Below are positions 52,217 to 61,367 of a stretch of DNA of 64,000 nt, in pieces. The DNA is from Petroclostridium xylanilyticum (GTDB lineage Bacteria > Bacillota > Clostridia > SK-Y3). Both the position numbers and the translations under genes were made by a program. Where the stretch lies: assembly GCF_002252565.1 (NCBI RefSeq), contig NZ_NPML01000018.1:207907-271906 (forward strand), read 5' to 3'. The number at the start of each line of letters is the position of its first letter. Position 1 is the stretch's first letter. The notes beneath the pieces are model-generated. The model searched no databases. It had not been told where the DNA came from and saw only the letters and a list, made by a program, of their open reading frames with translations.

Positions 52217-52837
52217 CTACTTTTCATTGTGTATCACTATTTTCTTTACAATATCACCAGTTAAGTTTGTAACTTCAACATCGGTGTATCCTGATTTATG
52301 AATATTTTCTATTGTTCTTCGGTTTATATTTGCACCGTAAGTATTTACAACAAGTGGGTTCAAGGCATCCATAATCAAGCCTAATACTTTCTTTTCACTC
52401 CTGACATGTTCAATCATAATAATTTTACCGGTAGGTTTGCACACTCTTCTAATTTCTTTCAATCCCTTTATCGGGTCTGGTACGGAGCAAAAGACGCAGG
52501 TTGCAAACACTGTATCAAAGGCATCATCGGGAAACTTCATATCTTGTACATCCATCTGGATAAGATTTACTTCCTTGTTAAGCCTCTTTGCTTTTTCCTT
52601 TGCTCTTTCCAACATTTTTTCGCTAAAATCTATTGCAGTAATATCAATGCCCTCAGGATAATATTCAATATTCTTTCCCGTACCTACTCCCACTTCCAAT
52701 ACTTTTCCCTCCAAATCTTTCATAACTTCCATTCTCCATTTTTTCAAAACCATAATTTCCATGGGTTTTTCAAGTAAATCATAGAATCGGGCTGCCCGGT
52801 TATATCGTCTCCTTATCTTTTCATCTATTTGACTCAT
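52217..52837 (-). CDS. Class I SAM-dependent methyltransferase (UbiE-like)
   Basis: About 206 residues from the ATG at 52835-52837 after TAATGGAGAGAATAAA. SAM-binding motif I is VLEVGVGTGKNIEYYP; acidic motif IDFSEKMLERAK; motif IV FDTVFATCVFCSVPDP; and IIMIEHVRSE. The N-terminal RRYNRAARFYDLLEKPME resembles UbiE-type and phospholipid or small-molecule methyltransferases. The substrate is not evident. It is near the copper-binding and SHOCT genes, hinting at a metal or stress context. Confidence 0.85.
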   Translation of the reverse strand: MSQIDEKIRRRYNRAARFYDLLEKPMEIMVLKKWRMEVMKDLEGKVLEVGVGTGKNIEYYPEGIDITAIDFSEKMLERAKEKAKRLNKEVNLIQMDVQDMKFPDDAFDTVFATCVFCSVPDPIKGLKEIRRVCKPTGKIIMIEHVRSEKKVLGLIMDALNPLVVNTYGANINRRTIENIHKSGYTDVEVTNLTGDIVKKIVIHNEK

Positions 52838-53052
52838 TTTATTCTCTCCATTATTAGCCATTTGTTTAATTGAAAAGTTACATAATACTCTTAAGCCTAT
52901 TTTTAATAGTAGTATCTTTATAAAAAGAATATTTCTAAAACGCGGTATAGTAGGATTATTATGAACAAAGGTGCTATATCATCATGTAGCACCTTTTGTG
53001 GCATATCTGAAACTGTACTCCTCCATCTACGATTAACTAAAACTTTCTGGCA

Positions 53053-53280
53053 TCACCTTTTCATTATCAGCGCTTTTTTCTGCTTATATTCTTCTTCACT
53101 GATCTCGCCTCTAGCAAACCTTTCATTAAGAATATCTAAAGAATTATCATAACTTCTTCCATAACCTATATGGTTATGCCCTGATAGTCTGATTGCTGCA
53201 TATACAATAACTGCAATTAAAATTAACGGAATAATCATTCCAAACCAGCCACCCATCATACCGTAGCCCCATCCCATCAT
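53053..53280 (-). CDS. SHOCT-domain membrane protein
   Basis: 75 residues. A glycine-methionine-rich start (MMGWGYGMMGGWFGMI), one membrane helix (PLILIAVIVYAAIRL), then the SHOCT motif LDILNERFARGEISEEEYKQ KKALIMKR. AGGAGAGATTGTT is the ribosome site. Such proteins are common next to copper and heavy-metal genes. It lies 16 bases after the preceding gene, in one operon. Confidence 0.85.
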   Translation of the reverse strand: MMGWGYGMMGGWFGMIIPLILIAVIVYAAIRLSGHNHIGYGRSYDNSLDILNERFARGEISEEEYKQKKALIMKR

Positions 53281-53296
53281 AACAATCTCTCCTTTC

Positions 53297-53692
53297 TTAT
53301 TCTTTATCGTGTTCTATAATATTTTCTAATTGGCCATGCCAATCGTGATACCAAACATCCCCGGTATAATAATTAACACTTAACATTCCAACTGGTTTAT
53401 CGCCTTCATTTACATGGAATGTATAATATCCATAAAACTCATGTCCCTCATTTAAAACCGAAAAATCCTTATCTATACTTCTTTTCACATACTCATCACC
53501 AATTTTTACTGCTTCTTGTCTTTCTATTTGCTTTGAATCGTAGTTGTCTTGATAATTCCTATTCCATCCTGAACCTCTCATCATACTGGGGCCCATAATA
53601 CCATACCCTCTTCCACCATGCATTCCGTATTTTTCATTCCACATCATATTAGGACCATATTCATAATATCTTATCTCTACGCATATTTTCAC
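53297..53692 (-). CDS. Hypothetical Gly/Met-rich protein with PepSY-like C-terminal part
   Basis: About 131 residues if the GTG at 53690-53692 is used; the start is uncertain because no clean ribosome site matches any candidate. An N-terminal Met/Gly/Arg-rich part (HGGRGYGIMGPSMMRGSG) precedes a domain with IGDEYVKRSIDKDFSVLNEG, YGYYTFHVNE and VNYYTGDVWYHDWHG, which looks like a PepSY-type repeat. Gly-Met-rich segments bind Cu(I) in some proteins. Probably co-transcribed with the SHOCT gene. Confidence 0.6.
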   Translation of the reverse strand: MKICVEIRYYEYGPNMMWNEKYGMHGGRGYGIMGPSMMRGSGWNRNYQDNYDSKQIERQEAVKIGDEYVKRSIDKDFSVLNEGHEFYGYYTFHVNEGDKPVGMLSVNYYTGDVWYHDWHGQLENIIEHDKE

Positions 53693-53725
53693 CTTCCTCC
53701 TAAAACTATAGTTTACCCCGAACAT

Positions 53726-54057
53726 TAAGATATTACAGGCAACTTTTTATTCTTTAGTTTAAATTTTCATTTCGAATTCTTTTCTAATACCATTATAGAG
53801 TATAATTATGAAGATGTTATGAAGACATATATTCCGATATTAACCATTATTTATGTTGTAGAATCGTTTGAGGATACCTCTACAGAATACTAAATCTCTA
53901 CCAGATGCTGTTAGCCTATATTTGCCATTTGTTTGCTAACATAAAAAATCTGTGAAAGTAATCAGTTTATCTCCTGAAAATATTTCACAGAGTATCAGTC
54001 ATCTTTATTTTCATTTCATTGGACATTATTATGAGCCAACAACAAATAAAGTTCTAT
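53726..54057. other. Intergenic stretch
   Basis: About 330 A/T-rich bases. CTGTGAAA (near 53951) and TTTCACAG (near 53987) can pair as a weak hairpin. CAAATAAAGTTCTATC at 54044-54059 resembles the short repeat of the 55.8-56.7-kb tract. No gene is recognised. Confidence 0.4.
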
Positions 54058-54706
54058 CTACCGATTAAATAGCATATGCCATCCACCAACAACAAACTTA
54101 ATAGAGAATATAATAATAAAAGCACCTAAAAATAAGATAACCCGTCGGTATATGGTATCATTCATTAATTTCTTACCTCTTGAAAAAGCAGTAGATATTG
54201 CAGCAAACCATGTGAAATCTGATAAAATGTGTCCAATAAAAAAAGCCAAAACACCTATTATCCCTAAAACATAAGCCTGGCCGAATAGATTCCATCCCAA
54301 TTGACGCCCACCAGAGAATAAAGTAAGGGTTTGTAGCGCTTACAAGTCCTCCTGCCGATACTAGGTTTCTCATCCCTGTATTATTCCTTGCTCCTTGATT
54401 CTCTAAAGAAACCTACTTATTTATACCGGATTTTATCATTCCATACCCCATCCATGCAAAAAAAGCGCCTCCAAACAATCCAATAAGTCCTGCGACTGTC
54501 GGATTAGAAAAGAAATCTTTAAGTCCAAATGTCATAATAATAATTAATATAAGTTCCAGGATTCCATGTCCTAATACTGCCAAAGGGCCCGCTGTCCACC
54601 CCTTTTTAAGACTGCCGTCAATCGTAATCCCTAACATAGGCCCAGGCATCATTGCTCCTGAAAAGCCTATTAAAAAAACACTAACAAAAATTCCCCACAA
54701 AACCAT
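54058..54706 (-). pseudogene. LysE-type amino-acid exporter, broken
   Basis: Begins MVLWGIFVSVFLIGFSGAMM, then PGPMLGITIDGSLKKG, the LysE/RhtB start. After 97 codons a TAG (54413-54415) interrupts it; the same frame continues through SATNPYFILWWASIGM and then shifts by one base near 54300 into WNLFGQAYVLGIIGVLAFFI, ending FKVVGGWHMLFNR-like. One stop and one frameshift, so it is not functional. Otherwise complete, suggesting recent loss. Confidence 0.85.
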
Positions 54707-54798
54707 ATTAATAAACCTCTCTTAATCAAAAGCAACTTTTTCACAGTGAGGGATATTCTCTATAAATATTCTTATTCCCCTTACTATCCCCCGTACTT

Positions 54799-55353
54799 TT
54801 ACTTTATCATCTTCAACACATAATTAACTTCATCCACGCTAAATTCTTCAGGGTCAAAAGAGCCTCCCACCCATTCAAGCATGGATTCATGCTCTGGATG
54901 CTGCGGGTCTTGGATTGCTTCAAGGAAATCTTCATATCCCCACGGTCCCCCTACATCTTCAGGCGGGCAGTTTCTTTTACCACCGATACATATTGGATAT
55001 TTAATGCCTTCTTCCGGGTCAAGCACCTTCTCAACAATAATGTCATGTCTCCAGTCATCACCAAAATCGTAAACATACCTGAATTTATCCTTGGGTGCAA
55101 AGTTCATACTGTTTAACTTTACCCTTTTTGCACTTTTTACTTCATATCTGCTGTAAAAGTCCCAATCATCATCTTTTTCCCCTATAATCATATCACCCAG
55201 CCTGAACTCATAAAGATGGGATTCAAACCACCCCATCGCATACTGGATTATCCTGTGGAGTTTAAAAAACGTAATATCGTCTTTAACCAATACCCTTCTC
55301 CATACAGGAGGCTTTACATCTTTTAATGTTATTTTCAACTGAAGAATTTTCAT
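54799..55353 (-). CDS. Plasmid pRiA4b ORF-3-like protein
   Basis: 184 residues. It begins MKILQLKITLKDVKPPVWRR and contains LHRIIQYAMGWFESHLYEFR, YVYDFGDDWRHDIIVEKVLD and CPPEDVGGPWGYEDFLEAI, the hallmarks of the PF07929 family. These are soluble proteins commonly carried on mobile elements and plasmids; the function is unknown. It marks the entry to the accessory region. Confidence 0.88.
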   Translation of the reverse strand: MKILQLKITLKDVKPPVWRRVLVKDDITFFKLHRIIQYAMGWFESHLYEFRLGDMIIGEKDDDWDFYSRYEVKSAKRVKLNSMNFAPKDKFRYVYDFGDDWRHDIIVEKVLDPEEGIKYPICIGGKRNCPPEDVGGPWGYEDFLEAIQDPQHPEHESMLEWVGGSFDPEEFSVDEVNYVLKMIK

Positions 55354-55570
55354 ACTTTCACGGCTCCTTTTACTTTTATTTATGAATTTTCCATTATCAA
55401 TTATCTAAATACCTGCTTTGTTAACACCTTAAAATCCTCACAAAATTGCTTCCATCAGAATTTTATATCAACGTTACGTTGGTGTAGTTACCTATATTTC
55501 TTACACTATTACTCAATTCATTTAGATAAAACTCTGCGGCAACTGTAAGTGCAAAATGCATCAATAAACA

Positions 55571-55616
55571 TTTTGTCGCAATTAAATGATTCAAATATTT
55601 TCTTATTGCGACAAAA
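55571..55616. repeat. TTTTGTCGCAAT inverted repeat
   Basis: An exact 12-bp inverted repeat with a 22-base loop. A related TGCGACATGTTGCA sequence lies at 55709-55722. Confidence 0.6.
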
Positions 55617-55779
55617 TAATGAGACATATGCTTATTTATTAGTTTTACTCCTCTTTAGATAAACAATAATATGCTCCTGTGCTCACGTTTATTTTTTTGT
55701 AACTAAATGCGACATGTTGCATTTTAATTGCATCATTTTATCCTTACCTCCCTTTATTTTAATAGGCCTTATCTTATAA

Positions 55780-56100
55780 TGAAAGTACTTTTCTGTTTTA
55801 AGATTTTTCATTCATATCATTTTGGAAACAGAAAAAACACCCCATGTTATATATAAAGTGCAAATAAAGTTCTGTTAGGATTGAAGATTTAAGGCTTACT
55901 CCTTTACAGGTAAGTAAATAATATAATTACATCCTCATTCTTGTATCAAGAATTATAAAATATCAGAACTATATTTTCTTTTTAATACAACTTTATCCTT
56001 CATGAAAGAACTTTTCTGTTTCTAAAATTTTTGCCCCTATGAATTTTGGAAACAGAAAAAAGCCCTATGTTATATAGTAAAAGTAAATAAAGTCCTATTA
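55780..56100. repeat. Two copies of a hairpin-plus-AAATAAAGT unit
   Basis: Copy one (55780-55885) and copy two (56000-56100) share, in order, GAAAGNACTTTTCTGTTT, ATTTTGGAAACAGAAAAAA, CCNATGTTATATA and AAATAAAGTNCT. They are about 220 bases apart. Confidence 0.75.
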
Positions 56101-56327
56101 TAAATTTCCTTTAATCCCCATTTGTCTTGTGCCTTAAAACTCCTTTAAATTTAGTATTTTCATTAGTATTTTCAAGACTTTCCCTTATTCCTTATCCCTT
56201 TTTATAAAACTACTTTATTTTTGCAACAACTAATTACCCCCTAAATACGCCCAAAATTTTTTCCTGTTTTCCTTACCCCTAAATCCTTAATCCTAACTAT
56301 GTATAACCAAAATAAAATCACAACAAA

Positions 56328-56744
56328 AATCAAATAAACTCCTTTCACAAATCCCCCTCAAACCCTTGATACTACTTACTTGTTATTCTCTTCCAATTTC
56401 CCATTTAATTCCTATTCACTTATTCCTCACTTCCTAAAGTCCTTTCATTCCTAAATTTTTGGGGCAAAAAATGAAAATAAAGTGCTTTTAGGATTGAGGG
56501 TTAAGGGGGAAGGATTAAGGAGTTTTATTTCCATTTCTCCTCTTCATTTTTTCTCCCATCATTTCTTCTAATCCATTGATTTCACTGACTTTAAGCCTTA
56601 TCTCACTTTTCTATTCTAATGAGAATTTCTAATAAAAAAACATGGCTTAACCGAGATTCCTTATCCCTTTTAAACCATGTTTTCTGCAAGAACTTTATTT
56701 TCTTCCTATCGATAATTTGCAAAATGAAAGGAGTTTATTTGATT
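56328..56744. repeat. 20-bp perfect inverted repeat
   Basis: AATCAAATAAACTCCTTTCA at 56328-56347 is repeated exactly, inverted, at 56725-56744. The roughly 375 bases between contain two AAATAAAGT motifs and no gene. Confidence 0.8.
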
Positions 56745-56896
56745 TATACATAGATACAGGGATTAGGTAACAGGTAATAGGTTAATAATATTTTCACCGT
56801 TGTTTACCGAATACATGACTATCTTATGAATAAAAGTTTTATATTCCTGTACAACAACTCTATAGATTTTCATATACCTGCCTCTGTTCTCTATAT

Positions 56897-57067
56897 CTAT
56901 AACCAGTATAATAAGTTCTTTATCATTCTCGGTAAAAATAACTCATCCCCAACTCTAAGTCTATAATACTCATAGCCTTTTAACTTCTTTACATCGCCCT
57001 TAGGCAATCCATAAATAGCAGACAATATTCTCTTTCTTTGCTGAGTATCCCTAATATTAAACTTCAT
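56897..57067 (-). pseudogene. RelE/ParE-type toxin remnant
   Basis: MKFNIRDTQQRKRILSAIYG and KGDVKKLKGYEYYRLRVGD follow the RelE toxin pattern. A short deletion then shifts the frame: the expected FTENDKELIILVIDIENRG is found in another frame from about 56930 to 56880. No intact antitoxin is next to it. Confidence 0.7.
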
Positions 57068-57230
57068 GCATTTTCGCTAATGTTAATTTTGTGGTTCCAA
57101 TTGATTAATTTCTAATTCCATTAGGATTGTTGCATGTTGATAAATTCAAGTTCTTAAAATTATAATTTCTAGCGTATCAGGTTGGACTTATTCAATATTA
57201 CCCTTAAATATCTGTCATTTTAAATATATC

Positions 57231-57329
57231 TTACCTGATTTTTTCTTGATATCTATTAAACGTTTTCGAAGTATCTACATGTAAATCGTTTAACTTTAAT
57301 AATATTATTTCAATTGCATCCTTATTCAT
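57231..57329 (-). other. Short frame upstream of the toxin remnant (32 codons)
   Basis: MNKDAIEIILLKLNDLHVDT then SKTFNRYQEKIR and a stop. It may be the start of the lost antitoxin or an unrelated scrap. The surrounding 57068-57496 is otherwise A/T-rich and without genes. Confidence 0.3.
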
Positions 57330-57496
57330 TTTTCTTTCTCATTTTTAAAAAAACAAATCCCAGGTCTCATCCCCTCCGTAAAATTTATTATAAAATACAA
57401 ATATATTAAAATTTACATTATAATACATTAAAACTGTTAATTAAACTTTTTTCGTGGTATAATGTCCCTGATGTGTAGAAAGGGGGCGAAGTATGT

Positions 57497-58204
57497 TTGG
57501 AAATCAAAGAATTAAAAACTCAACAAGATTTAGAGAATAGTTTAACTCAGGTCTTAAATGAACTTAAAAAAACAATTTTGAATGATTTAGATTTTAAACA
57601 AGCAAAACTATTAACTTATTGGTTAAACGACTGGAATGAAAAATTTTTAAAAAATGAGAAACAGTTTGACCCGAAAAAACTTATAAAATATAGAAGAGGC
57701 AATATTGTATCCGTTCATTTAGGCTATAACATTGGCTCAGAACAAGGTGGACTTCACTATGGCTTAGTAATTGATAATAATAATGAAAAAAGTTCTAAAG
57801 TAATAACAATTATTCCTTTACGTTCTCTAAAAGATAATGAGAAACCAGAAGATATTGATGACAGGTTTGAACTCTATTTAGGTGATGCGATACTTACAGA
57901 TAAAATTAAATTTTTAGAAAACCAAATAGCCTACTTAGATGAGCAAATAAAACAGTCAACAATTAAAGATAAAAGTCATATATTATGTAGTAGAAAAAGG
58001 GATAGATATATGAAAGAGTTGAATAATCTAAAAAAAGGTTCTGTAGCCATAGTGTCCCAAATAAGGACAATAAGCAAAATGAGAATTTATGAACCTATAA
58101 AAGCCTATCATTCTTTAAGCAATTTTATACTTAGCACCGATAAATTAAATGAAATCGATAATATGATTAAAAAATTATTTTTAGGGAAAACTATCGATAC
58201 ATAA
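57497..58204 (+). CDS. PemK/MazF-like toxin-type protein
   Basis: 235 residues with a TTG start about 9 bases after AAAGGGGGC. An N-terminal helical extension of 65 residues, then the PemK/MazF fold: KYRRGNIVSVHLGYNIGSEQ, GGLHYGLVI, KVITIIPLRSLKDNE, and the end strand GSVAIVSQIRTISKMRI. A helical insert of about 55 residues sits before the last strand. MazF-type proteins cut mRNA. There is no MazE antitoxin next to it, so it may be a stand-alone phage-defence or addiction gene, or neutralised from elsewhere. Confidence 0.8.
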   Translation: MEIKELKTQQDLENSLTQVLNELKKTILNDLDFKQAKLLTYWLNDWNEKFLKNEKQFDPKKLIKYRRGNIVSVHLGYNIGSEQGGLHYGLVIDNNNEKSSKVITIIPLRSLKDNEKPEDIDDRFELYLGDAILTDKIKFLENQIAYLDEQIKQSTIKDKSHILCSRKRDRYMKELNNLKKGSVAIVSQIRTISKMRIYEPIKAYHSLSNFILSTDKLNEIDNMIKKLFLGKTIDT

Positions 58205-58331
58205 AAATTTTGATAGAGGTCTTGACGAAATTATAAAAATGTATTAAAATTTAATTACTAAAACAATGTTCTTTAAGGTTTTCTTAAAGAACCGTCCATT
58301 TGGACATCACGAATACAAAAAATTATTTTAA

Positions 58332-58360
58332 GAGCCCCTTAGCCATATGCTAAGGGGCTC
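58332..58360. terminator. Hairpin between convergent genes
   Basis: GAGCCCCTTAGC (58332-58343) pairs exactly with GCTAAGGGGCTC (58349-58360). Positioned between the stops of the PemK-like gene and the 400-aa gene. A partial REP-like arm, AAGAACCGTCC, is at 58287-58297. Confidence 0.65.
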
Positions 58361-58432
58361 AAACGTTATCCCTGTCACTTATAATACAGTTCCTCCTATA
58401 TTGATAAATACATGAATTTTATTGTTAATATA

Positions 58433-59635
58433 TTAATATAGAATTACATGGCTATCATAAATATGACATCTACCTTCATATTTAATACACTTATTTTCTT
58501 TAGTATCTGTAATATGGACAAACTCATAGTAGTTATCCTCTGTGTCTTCAATCCATTGTGAAATAATCAAATATCTATTATTTATATATTCTTCAAAGGA
58601 TATGTTCCTATCTTTTTTAAAACATAAATTATAATCACAATTATAGATTCCTTTAATCTCTATAGAATCATCTGATTCTATTTCTTCATATATTTTATTA
58701 TTATCATATATTAATCTACCCTTAACATCTTTGTGGTTTATTTCCTTCACAACAGTAGATTCAAAATTTGTTTTATTTATCGCAAATATCTTCTCTATTT
58801 GAGTTATAAAATCCTTTTCTCTAAAATATATATTTTTGTCATCCATTCCAAGATATCTTACCCAGCCATTAATATGCCTTTTACAAATAACCTTAAATGG
58901 TACATTTTGTTCGCCAATTTTAATAGTTTTTACAAAATCATTTATGTTGATTAAATACAATGCCTCTATTTCTTTAACTAAATCCTTACTTAACTTGTTT
59001 GATTGAATTAAATTATAAATATCTTCATACTCCCAATCATCCATATAAGTCTCATTAAATATCAAATATTGTTGATTGTCGTGTATAAATGTAGGTAATT
59101 TATTTATTAAACCATGTACTACTGAAAGTCCATCCACTAACCTCAAGTCTTTTATAAAATATATTTTATCCTCTGATAAGTCACATAAATAAAGGTAATG
59201 ACTATACCCCTTCTCCTTATTTTCAGTATATTTCCTTTCATTCATTTCATCTATATCCCCATAGAATACGAAGTAACGGTTGTTGATTGATATTGGAATA
59301 GAAGTGATTTCCTCCTTAATCTCAAAGGAGTGCATTGATTTAATTTTCTTCGTTATCTTGTTTAAGATATCTATCTCTACTTTATGTGGAAATTTCATCT
59401 TAATTATGAAAATCTCTTCTCCAAAAATATAAGCATATTGATTATAAAACTCATAATGAGGAATTTCATATCTATATATTTCTTCTACAGTATTCGAATT
59501 AAGATTATATCTGCTAATACAATAATAATATTTTTCTTCTATTTTATTGTCTTTTGAAAATATGATTTCATTAGTCTTATAATCTAATATCCTTGTATTT
59601 AAACCAGAATAAGGTCTTAAATCAATAATCTCCAC
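58433..59635 (-). CDS. Unknown protein, 400 aa, beta-rich
   Basis: MEIIDLRPYSGLNTRILDYK with many repeats of short hydrophobic strands separated by polar turns (YYYCISRYNLNSNTVEEIYR; YAYIFGEEIFIIKMKFPHKV; HYLYLCDLSEDKIYFIKDLR; NIYFREKDFITQIEKIFAIN). The pattern suggests a beta-propeller. No signal peptide, membrane segment or catalytic motif. A/T-rich even for this genome and placed inside the accessory region, so probably transposon cargo. I recognise no family. Confidence 0.7.
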   Translation of the reverse strand: MEIIDLRPYSGLNTRILDYKTNEIIFSKDNKIEEKYYYCISRYNLNSNTVEEIYRYEIPHYEFYNQYAYIFGEEIFIIKMKFPHKVEIDILNKITKKIKSMHSFEIKEEITSIPISINNRYFVFYGDIDEMNERKYTENKEKGYSHYLYLCDLSEDKIYFIKDLRLVDGLSVVHGLINKLPTFIHDNQQYLIFNETYMDDWEYEDIYNLIQSNKLSKDLVKEIEALYLININDFVKTIKIGEQNVPFKVICKRHINGWVRYLGMDDKNIYFREKDFITQIEKIFAINKTNFESTVVKEINHKDVKGRLIYDNNKIYEEIESDDSIEIKGIYNCDYNLCFKKDRNISFEEYINNRYLIISQWIEDTEDNYYEFVHITDTKENKCIKYEGRCHIYDSHVILY

Positions 59636-59741
59636 TAATATACTCTCCTCAATGATTACTTTTGTTTATGCTAATCTAAAAATGGACCCCGGTTATAATT
59701 GAAAAATCCCCCCCTGACAGGTAAACTCTCTTATGTAAAAC

Positions 59742-61367
59742 ATGCATAAGAGGGGGCAAGAGGAGTTGATTAAGTTGAGCCAGAAGCAGCAAATTATCAT
59801 AGCAGCATATTTGGAAAATAAAGCAAAAAAGGCTATAGCAAGGGAGTTGGGTGTTAACGTAAAGACTGTAAGAAAGTATATTGCGGAATATGAGGCAAGC
59901 AGGCAAAAACTTCTAGATGCCGGTACTATTGATGATATAAGAGAATTGACTGACAGTATAGTCGAAAAGCCTACATATGATTCTAAAAACAGATCCAAGA
60001 GGAAGCTAACTGATGAAATCATAGAAAAAATAGAATTTTATCTTAAGGAGAATGACTACAAAAGGAGTATCGGTCAGTCCAAACAGCAAAAGAAGAAGAC
60101 AGACATATATGAAGCATTGATTGCTGAAGGTTATGATATTAGCTATCCCACTGTTGTAAATACAGTAAATAATCTATTGAGCAAAGGAGCTGAGGCCTAT
60201 ATAAAAGCTGAATATGATCCAGGAGATGTATGTGAATTTGATTGGGGTGAAGTAAAATTATACATAGATAATGAGTATAAAGTTTTGCAGTTGTCTACTT
60301 TTACAAGTGCAAAGGGTAATTTTAGATATGCAAGATTATTTACAAAGCAGGATACGGCATGTTTTCAAGAATCTCATGCATTGTTTTTTGATAAGATATC
60401 CGGGGTTTACAGGACAATGGTTTATGACAACACAAAGGTTGCAGTAAAAAAATTTGTTGGGCCACATGAGAAGGAGCCTACTGAGGCATTACTAAAGCTG
60501 TCCATATACTATGGCTTTAAATTCAGGTTCTGCAACATACGTTCCGGAAATGAGAAAGGCCATGTGGAGCGGAGTGTGGAGTACATCCGCAGGAAAGCAT
60601 TCGCATTTAAGGATCATTTCAGTTCAATAGAGGAAGCAAATGAATATCTTGAAAAAGTATGTGACCAATTGAATAACAGGAAACAAAAGCTTAACGATAA
60701 TAAGACTGCTTTTGAAATATTGGAAGAAGAACGTGAGGGGTTATTACCCAAAATGCCTATGTATGATGCTGCAAGGATTGTAGAGCCCCGTGTTGATAAG
60801 TATTCCACTATAATTATTGATACATGCCATTATTCTGTCCCTGACATGTACGTAGGTAAAAAAATATTTACCAAGGTATATTCAAACAAAATCCTATGTT
60901 TTTATGAAGGGGTCAAAATAGCAGAACATAACAGGAGATATAGGTTTAACGAGTGGGATATCAAGATAGAGCATTATGTGAACACATTAAAGAGAAAGCC
61001 GGGAGCTCTAGCCAGCAGCACAGCAATGCATCAGGCAGATCCCAGGCTTCAACAAATCTACAGTAGGTATTATATCAAAAGGGAGAAGCAATTCATAGAG
61101 TTACTGGAATTAATTTCACAAAAAAGTATAGAAGAAGTTGAAGAAGCAATTTCAGCTTTAGAAAAGATAAGCCCTCTTGATGTAACGACTGAGAAGATAA
61201 AGGCAATTTGCAACCGCTCACAGGATGTAACCTTAACAGGAAGCAGCGCAGAATATAATGCCAAAGTCTGTGAAATAACTGCAAAAGCTGAGGAAATGCT
61301 TGAAAAATTTAAATATCTGATACCCACTTCTTCTGAAGAATTTACGAAGGAGACGGTAATTATATGA
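59742..61367 (+). CDS. istA: IS21-family transposase IstA
   Basis: 541 residues. N-terminal helix-turn-helix (AAYLENKAKKAIARELGVNV), then a DDE catalytic core: Asp in CEFDWGEVKLYIDN, Asp in TMVYDNTKVAVKKF and Glu in GNEKGHVERSVEYIRR; a beta-barrel C-terminal part follows. The ATG at 59742 is the longest start; a TTG at 59775 after GAGGAG is an alternative. Confidence 0.93.
   Translation: MHKRGQEELIKLSQKQQIIIAAYLENKAKKAIARELGVNVKTVRKYIAEYEASRQKLLDAGTIDDIRELTDSIVEKPTYDSKNRSKRKLTDEIIEKIEFYLKENDYKRSIGQSKQQKKKTDIYEALIAEGYDISYPTVVNTVNNLLSKGAEAYIKAEYDPGDVCEFDWGEVKLYIDNEYKVLQLSTFTSAKGNFRYARLFTKQDTACFQESHALFFDKISGVYRTMVYDNTKVAVKKFVGPHEKEPTEALLKLSIYYGFKFRFCNIRSGNEKGHVERSVEYIRRKAFAFKDHFSSIEEANEYLEKVCDQLNNRKQKLNDNKTAFEILEEEREGLLPKMPMYDAARIVEPRVDKYSTIIIDTCHYSVPDMYVGKKIFTKVYSNKILCFYEGVKIAEHNRRYRFNEWDIKIEHYVNTLKRKPGALASSTAMHQADPRLQQIYSRYYIKREKQFIELLELISQKSIEEVEEAISALEKISPLDVTTEKIKAICNRSQDVTLTGSSAEYNAKVCEITAKAEEMLEKFKYLIPTSSEEFTKETVII

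Larger units (their letters stand above)
55354..56896. other. Gene-poor repeat-rich tract (possible end of a Tn7-like transposon)
   Basis: No gene of any length is supported. Repeated motifs: AAATAAAGTTCTGTTAGGAT (55865 region), AAATAAAGTCCTATTA (56086 region), AAATAAAGTGCTTTTAGGAT (56471 region), and minus-strand versions near 56206 and 56693. They resemble the AATAAAGTCTTAAACTG core of Tn7 TnsB sites. Two hairpins repeat TTTTCTGTTT...AAACAGAAAA (55789-55838 and 56007-56059). TTTTGTCGCAAT (55571-55582) pairs with ATTGCGACAAAA (55605-55616). Confidence 0.55.
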
